The translations under genes and the position numbers were made by a program. A DNA stretch of 51,621 bases. Origin: Paraburkholderia ginsengiterrae (GTDB lineage: Bacteria; Pseudomonadota; Gammaproteobacteria; Burkholderiales; Burkholderiaceae). Of this stretch, positions 17,446-26,547 are shown piece by piece (positions within the stretch are counted from its first letter, which is position 1; each line of letters starts with the position of its first letter). The stretch spans positions 1-51,621 of the forward strand of contig NZ_LXKA01000339.1 of the NCBI RefSeq assembly GCF_001645125.1, written 5' to 3'. The notes below the pieces were generated by a model, which worked only from the letters and a program-made list of their open reading frames with translations, had not been told where the DNA came from and ran no database searches.

Positions 17446-18969
17446 TCACACTCTCACCGCCGGCGGGACATACCGGCACTCATAACGCTTGCGGACCGTG
17501 CCGTTCTCATCGACGCTTTCCAGGTACACGTCGAACTGCCACAACCGCGCCATGTGCTTGAGCACCTCGTCGCTATCCGACGACAGATGCCGGTTGTCGC
17601 TCATGAAGTGCCGCAGCGTCAAGCTCCGGTCGCCGCGCGTATTGACCGCCCACACCTGGATATTCGGCTCGCGGTGATGCATGTCGTACTGCCGCGACAG
17701 CGCCTGGCGCACGTACTGATACCCGCTGTCGTCGTGAATCGCCGAGACTTCGAGCGCATCGCGCATGTCGTCGTCGAGCACCGAGAAAAGACGCATTTCC
17801 CGGATCAGATGCGGCGACAGATACTGCGCAACGAAACTCTCGTCCTTGAAGTTGCGCATCGCGTAGTGCATGGCTGGCAGCCACGGACTGCCGGCCAGCT
17901 CCGGAAACCATTTGCGGTCTTCCTCGGTGGGCGATTCGCAGACGCGGCGAATGTCGCTCATCATCGAAAAACCGAGCGCATACGGGTTGATGCCGCTGTA
18001 ATACGGCTTCGTGACCGGCGGCTGGTAGACCACATTGCTGTGCGAATGGAGAAACTCCATCATGAAGCCGTCTTCCAGCGTGCCCTGGTTGTACATGGTG
18101 TTGAGCAAGGTGTAGTGCCAGAACGTCGCCCAGCCCTCGTTCATCACCTGGGTCTGCCGTTGCGGATAAAAATACTGGCCGACCTTGCGCACGATACGGA
18201 TCACTTCCCGTTCCCACGGCTCCAGCAGCGGCGCGTTTTTCTCCGCGAAATACAGCAGATTTTCCTGCGGCTCCGGCGGATAGCGCTCCTCGATTTCCTC
18301 CGGCAACGGCGTATGCCGGCTCGGCAAGGTGCGCCACAGTTCATTCACCTGCGACTGCAGGTATGCCTCGCGCTCACGGCGCGCGGCAAATTCCTTCTCC
18401 AGCGACAGCTTCTGCGGACGCTTGTAGCGGTCCACGCCATAGTTCATCAGCGCGTGGCACGAATCGAGCAGTTCTTCCACCCGGTCGAGGCCAAAGCGCT
18501 CCTCGCACTCCGCGATGTAGTTCTTCGCGTAGACGAGATAATCGATGATGGCGTGCGCATCCGTCCACAGCTTGAACAGATAGTTGCCCTTGAAGAACGA
18601 GTTATGCCCGTAGGCGGCGTGCGCGATGACGAGCGCCTGCATCGTCATCGTGTTCTCTTCCATCAGATACGCGATGCAGGGGTTGGAATTGATAACGATC
18701 TCGTACGCGAGCCCCATCTGGCCGCGACGGTAGCTTTTCTCGGTAGAGAGAAAATGTTTGCCGAACGACCAGTGGCGGTAGTTCACCGGCATGCCGACGG
18801 ACGCATACGCGTCCATCATCTGTTCGGAACTGATGAGTTCGAGCTGGATGGGGTACACGTCGAGTTCATATTGCTCTGCAACACGGGCAATATGCGAGTC
18901 GTACTCTTCGATCAATTCGAAGGTCCAGTCGGACGGGCACGGCAGAGGCCTTCTATCGGCTACGTTCAT
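17446..18969 (-). CDS. spoVR: SpoVR family protein (YcgB)
   Basis: 507 residues from ATG 18969, which has AGGGAAG 6 bases upstream and gives the same length as E. coli YcgB. The core motifs of the family are all present: SSEQMMDAYASVGMP, HWSFGKHF, NSNPCIAYLMEENT, AHAAYGHNSFFKGNYLF, KTQVMNEGWATFWHYT-like segment and SGINPYALGF. Function is unknown in molecular terms; it is linked to PrkA kinase and YeaH in stress or nutrient-starvation operons. An alternative ATG at 19164 overlaps the yeaH stop (ATGA) and would add 65 Gln/Ala/Gly-rich residues, possibly a real but unconserved extension. Third gene of prkA-yeaH-spoVR. Confidence 0.93.
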   Translation of the reverse strand: MNVADRRPLPCPSDWTFELIEEYDSHIARVAEQYELDVYPIQLELISSEQMMDAYASVGMPVNYRHWSFGKHFLSTEKSYRRGQMGLAYEIVINSNPCIAYLMEENTMTMQALVIAHAAYGHNSFFKGNYLFKLWTDAHAIIDYLVYAKNYIAECEERFGLDRVEELLDSCHALMNYGVDRYKRPQKLSLEKEFAARREREAYLQSQVNELWRTLPSRHTPLPEEIEERYPPEPQENLLYFAEKNAPLLEPWEREVIRIVRKVGQYFYPQRQTQVMNEGWATFWHYTLLNTMYNQGTLEDGFMMEFLHSHSNVVYQPPVTKPYYSGINPYALGFSMMSDIRRVCESPTEEDRKWFPELAGSPWLPAMHYAMRNFKDESFVAQYLSPHLIREMRLFSVLDDDMRDALEVSAIHDDSGYQYVRQALSRQYDMHHREPNIQVWAVNTRGDRSLTLRHFMSDNRHLSSDSDEVLKHMARLWQFDVYLESVDENGTVRKRYECRYVPPAVRV

Positions 18970-19160
18970 ACGGACTTCCCTTTGCCCCTCAGTGGGCGTT
19001 CCGGTGTGTCCCCGTGCTGCAGCGGTGTCGACGGCTCCGGCTGCGGCGGCTCGACCTTCGTCCGCCCCGGCCTCGGCATGCCCCGACTGTTGCTGCTGCG
19101 GCACGCCTTTCCCGCGCTCCGGCTGATAGCCGCGCGCTTCGTTATGCAAATGCTTGCTCG

Positions 19161-20432
19161 TCATGAAGACGCCGCCTGCTTTTCGAACAACTCGCGAAAC
19201 ACCGGATAAATGTCCGCCGCGGTCTCGACCTTCTTCATCGCCATATGCGGCTGGCTCAGGGCCAGTTGCGCATATTCGAGCCACAGGTTCTGCTCTTCGG
19301 GCGTCACCTGAATATACGCAAAATACCGCACCTTCTCCAGGATGTCATCCGACAGTATCTTGCGGCACTTCGGCGAGTCGTCGGTCCAGTTGTCGCCGTC
19401 GGACGCCTGGGCACCGTAAATGTTCCATTCAGTCGGCGAATAGCGCTCGTCCATCACCTTGCGCATCAGCTCGAGCGCGCTCGACACCACCGTGCCGCCG
19501 CTTTCGGTCGAATGAAAGAAGGTATCTTCGTCGACCTCCTCCGCGCGCGTATGGTGGCGGATGAACACTACCTCGATGCGCTCGTAATTGCGTTTGAGAA
19601 AGAGGTACAGCAGGATGAAGAAGCGCTTGGCGAGATCCTTGCGCTGTTCGTCCATGGACCCGGACACATCCATCAGACAGAACATCACCGCCTGACTGGA
19701 CGGCGTGGGCTGCTTCACGCGGTTCACATAACGCAGATCAAACGGGTCGATGAACGGAATCCGCCAGATGCGCCCGCGCAAATGGTGAATCTCCTCTTCG
19801 AGCACTTTGATCTCCTCGCGGCGATCCGCGGGGTCGGCCTTCATCGCCTCGAGTTGCCGCTCCATTTCATGCAACTGGTTGACGAGCGGCGCGCCGAGCG
19901 CGATGCGGCGGCCGAGCGCGCTCCTCAGCGAACGGACCACGTCGATATTGTTCGGCGTGCCTTCGGCAGCCCAGCCCGCGCGGATGCTCTTCCACGTGGG
20001 CACAGCCATCAGATGGGTTTTGACGAGACGCGGCAGTTCGAGGTCGTCGAAGAAATACTGCATGAATTCTTCGCGGCTCAGCTCGAATACGAAGTCGTCC
20101 TGCCCCTCGCCTTCATTGCTGGCCTGGCTGCCCCCGCCGCCTCCGCCACCGCCTTGCGGGCGCGGAATCTTGTCGCCGCGGATGTAGTCGGAGTTGCCTG
20201 GATGCACCATCTCCCGCTTGCCGCCCGGACCGTGGCGGAACGACGGCTCCGCGATGTCCTTGCGCGGGATGGTGATGCTCTGGGTGTTCTGTATGTCTTT
20301 GATGCTGCGGTCGCGCACCGCTTCCGAGACGGCGCGACGAATATAGTTCTTAACGCGACGCAAAAAACGTTCGCGATTTGCAATGCTCTTGTTCTTGCCT
20401 GCCAACCTGCGGTCGATAATTTGATGAAGCAC
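19161..20432 (-). CDS. yeaH: YeaH/UPF0229 family protein with von Willebrand A-like domain
   Basis: 423 residues. N-terminal helical, basic region (1-60), a glycine run at 94-101 in a flexible linker, and a C-terminal vWA-like domain beginning near 248 with the metal-site motif DVSGSMD (255-261). This matches the UPF0229 family. It is always found between the PrkA kinase and SpoVR and is thought to work with them in adaptation to starvation or acid stress; it may be a kinase partner. It lies 182 bases downstream of prkA and overlaps the longer possible spoVR start. Confidence 0.93.
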   Translation of the reverse strand: MLHQIIDRRLAGKNKSIANRERFLRRVKNYIRRAVSEAVRDRSIKDIQNTQSITIPRKDIAEPSFRHGPGGKREMVHPGNSDYIRGDKIPRPQGGGGGGGGSQASNEGEGQDDFVFELSREEFMQYFFDDLELPRLVKTHLMAVPTWKSIRAGWAAEGTPNNIDVVRSLRSALGRRIALGAPLVNQLHEMERQLEAMKADPADRREEIKVLEEEIHHLRGRIWRIPFIDPFDLRYVNRVKQPTPSSQAVMFCLMDVSGSMDEQRKDLAKRFFILLYLFLKRNYERIEVVFIRHHTRAEEVDEDTFFHSTESGGTVVSSALELMRKVMDERYSPTEWNIYGAQASDGDNWTDDSPKCRKILSDDILEKVRYFAYIQVTPEEQNLWLEYAQLALSQPHMAMKKVETAADIYPVFRELFEKQAASS

Positions 20433-20614
20433 GCCAGGTCTCCCGTGTCGATCGGAGTTGGTGCTTCAGCACTTACTCCGATCCCATGCATCCGCACAAA
20501 TTCCATCAATGTGCGCGAGACACGCGCTGCATGCCCAGCAACGCTATGTCCATGCGGCTTGCGCCTTGCAGCGTGCCCGCGCGGCCGGACCGCGCGGGCG
20601 GGACGCCATGCGCA

Positions 20615-22537
20615 TCATGATGACTTGCGCACGCGCAGATACCAGTCACACAGCAAGCGCACCTGCTTCGGCGTGTAGCCCTTCGTCACCATGCGATTGA
20701 CGAAGTCTTCGTGCTTGCGCTGCTCCTCCGCCGAGCCCTTGGCGTTGAACGAGATCACCGGCAGCAGTTCTTCCGTGTTCGAGAACATCTTCTTTTCGAT
20801 CACGACGCGCAGCTTCTCATAGCTGATCCACGCAGGGTTCTTCCCTGCATTGGCCGCTCGCGCACGCAACACGAAATTCACGATCTCGTTGCGGAAGTCC
20901 TTCGGATTGCTGATGCCCGCGGGCTTCTCGATCTTCTCCAGTTCGGCGTTCAATGCCGCACGGTCGAAACTCTCGCCGGTGTCGTGGTCGCGGAACTCCT
21001 GATCCTGAATCCAGAAGTCCGCGTACGTCACGTAGCGGTCGAAAATATTCTGTCCGTACTCGGAATACGACTCCAGATACGCGGTCTGAATCTCCTTGCC
21101 GATGAACTCGGCATAACGTGACGCGAGGACATCCTTGATGAACGACAGATACTTCTGCTCGGTTTCCGGCGGGAACTGCTCGCGTTCGATCTGCTGCTCG
21201 AGCACGTACATGAGGTGCACCGGATTGGCCGCGACTTCGGTCGAATCGAAGTTGAACACGCGCGACAGGATCTTGAACGCGAAGCGGGTCGACACGCCGG
21301 TCATGCCCTCGTCCACGCCCGCGAAATCGCGGTACTCCTGGAACGACTTGGCCTTCGGATCGGTGTCCTTCAGATTCTCGCCGTCGTACACCTGCATCTT
21401 CGAGAACAGGCTGGAATTCTCCGGCTCCTGCAAGCGTGTGAGCACGGACATCTGCGCCATCATCTTTAGCGTGCCCGGCGCGCAGACCGCATTGGCCAGC
21501 GACGAATTGCGCAGCAGCTTCTCGTAAATCTTGATCTCTTCGCCGTAGCGCAGGCAGTACGGCACCTTCACGACGAAGATCCGGTCGAGCAGTGCTTCGT
21601 TATTGCGGTTGTTGCGGAACGCCTTCCATTCCGACTCGTTCGAGTGCGCGAGGATCACGCCTTCGAACGGGATCGCGCCGAAACCTTCGGTGCCCTTGAA
21701 GTTGCCTTCCTGGGTGGCGGTCAGCAACGGGTGCAGGACCTTGATCGGCGCCTTGAACATTTCGACGAATTCAAGCAAGCCCTGATTGGCGAGACACAGG
21801 CCGCCGGAATAGCTGTACGCGTCCGCGTCGTCCTGTGCGTACTGTTCGAGCTTGCGGATGTCGACCTTGCCGACCAGCGACGAAATGTCCTGATTGTTTT
21901 CGTCGCCCGGCTCGGTCTTGGCGATACCGATCTGGCGAAGGATCGACGGGTAGCGGCGCACCACGCGGAACTTGCGGATGTCGCCGTTATATTCATGCAG
22001 GCGTTTTACCGCCCACGGGCTGAGAATGCTTTTGAGGTAGCGGCGTGGAATGCCATATTGCTCTTCGAGAATCGGGCCGTCTTCCTCGTAGTCGAACAGA
22101 CCGAGCGGCGACTCGTTCACGGGCGAACCCTTGATCGAATAGAACGGCACGCGTTCCATGAGCTGCTTCAGGCGCTCCGCGATCGACGATTTGCCGCCGC
22201 CGACCGGGCCGAGCAGATACAGAATCTGTTTCTTTTCTTCGAGCCCCTGGGCCGAGTGACGGAAGTAGGCGACCACCTGCTCGATCACGTCTTCCATTCC
22301 GTAGAACTCACGGAATGCGGGGTATACCTTGATGACTTTGTTCGCAAAGATACGCGACATGCGCGGATCGTTGCGAGTGTCGATCTGTTCCGGTTCCCCG
22401 ATGGCTGTCAACATGCGTTCGCCGGCCGTGGCGTACGCGGCGGGATTTTCTTTGCAGAGCGCGAGATACTCCTCGAGCGAGAACTCATCTTCTCGCGTTT
22501 TCTCGAAGCGGGTCGCGAAACTGCTGTAGATATCCAT
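20615..22537 (-). CDS. prkA: PrkA family serine protein kinase (YeaG)
   Basis: 640 residues, typical of the family. The N-terminal AAA-like PrkA domain holds Walker A GPVGGGKS at 110-117 and a Walker B-like region; the C-terminal third is the PrkA C-terminal domain related to protein kinases. Strong segments include IFANKVIKVYPAFREFYGME and GFGAIPFEGVILAHSNE. In enterobacteria YeaG acts in nitrogen-starvation and stationary-phase responses. GAGGAGG lies 4 bases before the ATG, one of the best ribosome sites in the window, so it should be translated strongly. First gene of the operon with yeaH and spoVR. Confidence 0.95.
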   Translation of the reverse strand: MDIYSSFATRFEKTREDEFSLEEYLALCKENPAAYATAGERMLTAIGEPEQIDTRNDPRMSRIFANKVIKVYPAFREFYGMEDVIEQVVAYFRHSAQGLEEKKQILYLLGPVGGGKSSIAERLKQLMERVPFYSIKGSPVNESPLGLFDYEEDGPILEEQYGIPRRYLKSILSPWAVKRLHEYNGDIRKFRVVRRYPSILRQIGIAKTEPGDENNQDISSLVGKVDIRKLEQYAQDDADAYSYSGGLCLANQGLLEFVEMFKAPIKVLHPLLTATQEGNFKGTEGFGAIPFEGVILAHSNESEWKAFRNNRNNEALLDRIFVVKVPYCLRYGEEIKIYEKLLRNSSLANAVCAPGTLKMMAQMSVLTRLQEPENSSLFSKMQVYDGENLKDTDPKAKSFQEYRDFAGVDEGMTGVSTRFAFKILSRVFNFDSTEVAANPVHLMYVLEQQIEREQFPPETEQKYLSFIKDVLASRYAEFIGKEIQTAYLESYSEYGQNIFDRYVTYADFWIQDQEFRDHDTGESFDRAALNAELEKIEKPAGISNPKDFRNEIVNFVLRARAANAGKNPAWISYEKLRVVIEKKMFSNTEELLPVISFNAKGSAEEQRKHEDFVNRMVTKGYTPKQVRLLCDWYLRVRKSS

Positions 22538-23174
22538 GCTACCTCCTCGCCGAAGTCTGGATCGATGTCGTGCGCGGCGCGCTATTCGGAAACGACATCG
22601 CTCGAATTCATCCTAAACCCTTTTAAATTTTTTTTCACGAACTACGTTGCGAAAATCGCGCCGTATTCGCCTACTAACATTCCTCACTTGGAAACAAAGT
22701 TTCGACCACCTACAATCTTGCACTCACGTCGCAGCGATTGCGGCCCTCATCTTCACCCCACGTTCATTGAATGTTCCCGCTGTTGCATCGGACAACCTGT
22801 CTGCACGCGCACACTGTTTGCAAAAAGCGCGGACGTCATGTGCGCTTTGTGCGGCCGGCCACCTTTTTTCCTCAACGCGCGACACGCGTATTCGGCCTAC
22901 ACGAGCCAACGCCTGTTACATGTTGACGCGCAATGCGGGCCTGAAGCGCGCTGCGTTCGCAACTGCTGCACCAGTTCGTCAACGCGTGAACGATTTTGTT
23001 CCGCGTCATCTCGTACCCGTGTAATGCGCCGTTACAAGCATCACGCATGCATCGCCACTGCATTAACCTCATCGATAGCAGGGTTTGCCGCGGTCATAAC
23101 TGGATGACGGCGACGCCCGACATTGCTTCAATAGGTGTATACGGCAAAGCCGCCTTCACAGATGCGATGAATGT
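22538..23174. other. 637-bp intergenic region upstream of prkA
   Basis: No convincing gene. The best open frame (22647-23024, plus) has no ribosome site and a composition unlike real proteins. The DNA is noticeably less GC-rich than its surroundings, with runs such as TTTTAAATTTTTTTT near 22620, as expected for a promoter and leader region of prkA. I did not find a clear sigma-54 (GG-N10-GC) element by eye. Confidence 0.5.
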
Positions 23175-23200
23175 AAAACGGCCGCCCGCAGGCAGCCGTT
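23175..23200 (-). terminator. Terminator after the hydratase-like gene
   Basis: AACGGC...GCCGTT arms with an inner GCC-CGCA-GGC stem; on the minus strand the hairpin runs into GTTTTACATT. It sits about 75 bases past the stop of the gene at 23277. Confidence 0.7.
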
Positions 23201-23276
23201 CGAATGAGGCGTGCTAAAGCCGCAGAGCCCGGTGACGTGCGTCGCCATGCGGCGCCATGACCGATAGCCGTCTTGC

Positions 23277-24038
23277 TCAGGTCAGTTCAATCTCCACTTC
23301 GCCGAGGCCGTCGATATGGCCACGCACGATGCCCGGTTTGTTCACACTGTGAGCGCCAACGTACGAACCGGTGGTGAGCGTCCATTCCGGCTCGATGGTG
23401 ATGCCCATGGCGGCGCAGTGGTTGACGAACCACACCAGCAGTTCACGCGGATCGCCGGCCGGATTGCCGGTAGCTTCGGGTATCAGCGATTCACCGTCGA
23501 AGCTCAGTTCCAGTTCGGGCGAAACGAAGTCGAAGCCGCGCGCGAGCCCCGCATAGGCCACCGGATGCCCCGTCATCAGCGCGCCGTTGTTCTGCGCGTC
23601 GGCCAGCTGCGCAAGCGGCGCGACATTCGGCCACTCGGCGAAGCGGCTATCTACGATCTCGATGGCCGGCAGCACGACGCCGACCTTCGAGAGCACTTCG
23701 TCGCGCGCGTAGGCACGCCCGCGCGGTTCGATCGCCTCGGCGAAGCGGAACGCAATCTCCAGTTCCACCAGCACCCGGAAGAAGCCCGCGTGCGCGATGC
23801 GCGCCGGCGACTGCAGCACCAGCGAGGCAGGAATCGGCGCGCCCGAGGCGGCGCCACCCGGCGTTTTGGCGCCGACTTTCCAGGCGCCGGTCGAGTCGCC
23901 GAGGCCGGCGATCACCGCCTGCTGGATCGCGTACGCGGTTGCCGCATCCGGCGGCAGGCTGTCGGGGGCGGGCGCATCGATCGGGCGATGCAGCCGGCGT
24001 GCCTCGACGAGGCGGTGCGCGAGGTCGTGTGGCGTCAT
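23277..24038 (-). CDS. 2-keto-4-pentenoate hydratase / 2-oxo-hexenedioate decarboxylase-like protein
   Basis: 253 residues from ATG 24038, chosen for AAAGGA with 5-base spacing (the longer ATG at 24062 has none). Belongs to the fumarylacetoacetate-hydrolase-related hydratase/decarboxylase family: GAWKVGAKTPG, VELEIAFRFAE (metal-ligand acids), IEIVDSRF and the C-terminal TTGSYVGAHSV segment are visible. Members act on 2-hydroxydienoates in meta-cleavage of aromatics. Here it stands alone, with no ring-cleavage dioxygenase or aldolase near, so the substrate is uncertain. Flanked by terminators on both sides. Confidence 0.82.
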   Translation of the reverse strand: MTPHDLAHRLVEARRLHRPIDAPAPDSLPPDAATAYAIQQAVIAGLGDSTGAWKVGAKTPGGAASGAPIPASLVLQSPARIAHAGFFRVLVELEIAFRFAEAIEPRGRAYARDEVLSKVGVVLPAIEIVDSRFAEWPNVAPLAQLADAQNNGALMTGHPVAYAGLARGFDFVSPELELSFDGESLIPEATGNPAGDPRELLVWFVNHCAAMGITIEPEWTLTTGSYVGAHSVNKPGIVRGHIDGLGEVEIELT

Positions 24039-24194
24039 GTCGGTCCTTTGTGGCTGGCGCATTGAGCGGTTACGGGGGCGTGGATGCCGTCAGAGGTAGG
24101 CCGCTGAGCCCTGGCAGCGTCCGTCAATGTACCGGATCATGAGGCCGGCCGGGTGTCAACTTGCATCGCCAGCGCGAGTTAATGCACACATCAT

Positions 24195-24233
24195 AAAAAA
24201 AGACCGCGAATGCGGGCGCAATCGCGGTCTTTT
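24195..24233. terminator. Bidirectional terminator between the chemoreceptor and hydratase genes
   Basis: AAAAGACCGCGA and TCGCGGTCTTTT form a 12-bp stem, T-tailed on both strands, with a 12-base loop. Both flanking genes are on the minus strand, so it mainly ends the chemoreceptor transcript. Confidence 0.88.
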
Positions 24234-24333
24234 GGCGTAAGGCGGTATCCGCGGCGGCGGCGTTCAGTCTGCTGCGCCGCCGGGAATGGATGTTGCAACG
24301 CAAACCGGGTTAGAACATGGGTTAGAACCGGGC

Positions 24334-26121
24334 TTAGAACGTTTCCCAATCCTGGTCGCTGCCGGCGCCAGCCGTCGCCATAGCTTTGGCCGGCGCGCGG
24401 GCCGGCGCGGCAGCGGGCTGTGCCGTGGCGGCCGGCACTTTGGGCGCGGCGGCGGCTTGCGGCGCGGGCTGCGCAGCGGCGCTATGGAATACGTGGCGCG
24501 CGGCTTTGCCACGCGCGGGGGTGCTCACGCGCTTCGGCGCGCTGCTCACGGACGCGTGCACAGGCGCATGAGAGCCGCCCTCTTCCAGCTGGAACACGGC
24601 GACCGCGGTGCGCAGCTTGCCGGCCTGGTCTTCGAGCGAGGACGCGGCGGCCGCCGCTTCTTCGACCAGCGCGGCATTTTGCTGCGTGACCTCGTCCATC
24701 TGCGTGACGGCTCGCGCCACCTGATCGATGCCGCTGCTCTGCTCTTCCGAAGCGGCAGCGATCTCGCCCATGATGTCGGTCACGCGCTGCACCGCGCCAA
24801 TGATTTCGGTCATGGTGCGGCCCGCCTCGTCGACCAGCGCCGAGCCCGACTGGACCCGCTCGACCGAGGTGTCGATCAGCTCCTTGATTTCCTTCGCCGC
24901 GGCCGACGAGCGCTGCGCGAGGCTGCGCACCTCGCCCGCCACGACCGCGAAACCGCGCCCTTCTTCGCCGGCCCGTGCCGCTTCCACGGCCGCATTCAGG
25001 GCCAGGATGTTGGTCTGGAACGCAATGCCTTCGATGATCGAAATGATGTCGGCGATCTTTGCCGAGCTCTGGTTGATGTCGCCCATCGTGCCGACCACCT
25101 GGCCGACCACCGCGCTGCCCTTGTTGGCGATCTCCGACGCATTGGCCGCCAGCGAGCTGGCCTGGCGGGCGTTGTCGGCGTTCTGCTTGACCGTGCCGGT
25201 CAGCTCTTCCATGCTCGACGCGGTTTCCTGCAACGCCGACGCCTGCTCTTCGGTCCGCGAGGACAGATCGATATTGCCGGCCGCGATCTGGCGCGTGGCG
25301 GTCGCAATCGATTCACTGCCGCTGCGCACGGTACGCACCGTTTCGGTGAGGCTGCGCTGCATTTTGGCGATGCCTTCGAGCACCTGCCCCATTTCGTCAC
25401 GCGAGGTCACGACGACCGGGCGGCGCAGATCGCCTGCCGAAATTGCTTCGAAGTGGCCGAGGGCTTCGCCGAGCGGCCGGGCGATTGCGCGGCTGAGCGT
25501 CAGGTACGAGATCACCGCGGCCAGCACGCCGATCACCAATGCACCCGCGCCGATCATGCGGAATACTTCAAAACTGCTTTCCGCGGAGTCGTAGCCTGCT
25601 TTCGCCGAGGTGAACTGGAACTTGGCCAGTGCTTCGTCGGCTGTGGCCAGATCGTTGTACGAAACCTGCAGGCGCTTCGAATTGTCGATCACTTTGGACT
25701 GGTCGTTCACCGCGATGACTGCCGCAAACGTGTCCAGTTGCTGATGCAACGCGTCGCGTTTGGCGACGACGTCCTGGGCGAGGCGGTCTTCCTCCGCGTC
25801 GCGCGGCAGGTCCATATATTTCTTCCACCACATATCGGAGTTGGCGCGCATCATGCGTGCGCGTTCGAGCACCGACGGCGCCTCCGGCGTGCCGATCATG
25901 AACGCTGCCCGGTCCAGCGCGAGCCGCTCGCGCGCCGCGTAGAGTTCGGCGTCGCCAATATCCACCGCGCTCGGCATGGCGTTCGTGAAAGTGTCCTGAT
26001 AAGCGTCGTTCGAACGGCTCATCCCAAACAAACCAAAGACGCAGATGGCGACCAGCAGCGCGGCCAGAAAAGCCATCGTGAGGCCTATCCGTGCCTTGAT
26101 CGTGATGCCTTTGTTCAACAT
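24334..26121 (-). CDS. Methyl-accepting chemotaxis protein with C-terminal CheR-docking pentapeptide
   Basis: 595 residues from ATG 26121. Topology: TM1 about 13-34, periplasmic four-helix-type sensor domain 35-185, TM2 about 187-208, HAMP about 209-262, then the signalling domain with the conserved hairpin tip FQTNILALNAAVEAARAGEE and GRGFAVVAGEVRSLAQRS. After the signalling coil comes an Ala/Pro-rich linker of about 70 residues ending in DWETF, the tether sequence (NWETF in Tar/Tsr) that recruits the methyltransferase CheR. The ligand is unknown; the sensor has the Tar-like length. No other chemotaxis gene is adjacent, so it feeds a remote che cluster. Confidence 0.93.
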   Translation of the reverse strand: MLNKGITIKARIGLTMAFLAALLVAICVFGLFGMSRSNDAYQDTFTNAMPSAVDIGDAELYAARERLALDRAAFMIGTPEAPSVLERARMMRANSDMWWKKYMDLPRDAEEDRLAQDVVAKRDALHQQLDTFAAVIAVNDQSKVIDNSKRLQVSYNDLATADEALAKFQFTSAKAGYDSAESSFEVFRMIGAGALVIGVLAAVISYLTLSRAIARPLGEALGHFEAISAGDLRRPVVVTSRDEMGQVLEGIAKMQRSLTETVRTVRSGSESIATATRQIAAGNIDLSSRTEEQASALQETASSMEELTGTVKQNADNARQASSLAANASEIANKGSAVVGQVVGTMGDINQSSAKIADIISIIEGIAFQTNILALNAAVEAARAGEEGRGFAVVAGEVRSLAQRSSAAAKEIKELIDTSVERVQSGSALVDEAGRTMTEIIGAVQRVTDIMGEIAAASEEQSSGIDQVARAVTQMDEVTQQNAALVEEAAAAASSLEDQAGKLRTAVAVFQLEEGGSHAPVHASVSSAPKRVSTPARGKAARHVFHSAAAQPAPQAAAAPKVPAATAQPAAAPARAPAKAMATAGAGSDQDWETF

Positions 26122-26547
26122 GCTTGTTCCTGTGCTAGACAAAATGAAAGGCTGCTGCCGCAGCGCGAGATAACGTGTGGCGTCTGCGTGTTGGCGCTTT
26201 TTGAAGCGGCGTTCTAATAGTCGTGTTTACGGCCTCGCCTCTGTGTTCTTGAAGGTTTTATATGGTATGAAGAAAGACGATGTAAGCTTTTAGTAGAAAT
26301 TACAACCAGCTAACGACTCAGGCGCGGCGGGTCATGCCCACGGTTGGGCGTGGAGAGGGAAACGATGGGGACGGCGCGCCGTTGGGGGGAATACGGCGGC
26401 GGGCGCGGCGCTAAAGAAGGATGCGCTGCTTTGATTCGTGCGGTGGGAGCGTCCGCGCTTCGAACAGGCGGCCGGTGTGGTGATGGGGTGTCGGGCGCGC
26501 TATCTAGACCGGCGGCACGCGCCGCCGTGTTTACATGGCGCGCAGGA
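26122..26547. other. 426-bp gap between the chemoreceptor and rbsK
   Basis: No gene supported. The half near 26220-26310 is AT-richer and probably holds the chemoreceptor promoter; I looked for a sigma-28 element (TAAA-N15-GCCGATAA) on the minus strand and did not find a good match. The remainder, next to the rbsK stop, is G-rich and featureless. Confidence 0.4.

Noticed and set aside
17446-19284. 612-codon reading of spoVR
   Set aside because: The first residues overlap yeaH out of frame; ATG 18969 has a good ribosome site and gives the normal family length, with ATG 19164 kept as an alternative.
22647-23024. 125-codon plus-strand frame upstream of prkA
   Set aside because: No ribosome site, unusual Cys/Arg-rich composition and location in a probable promoter region.
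24286-26217. 643-codon plus-strand frame opposite the chemoreceptor
   Set aside because: Composition (Arg, His, Gly, Asp-rich) is that of an antisense shadow; the minus strand encodes an unmistakable receptor.
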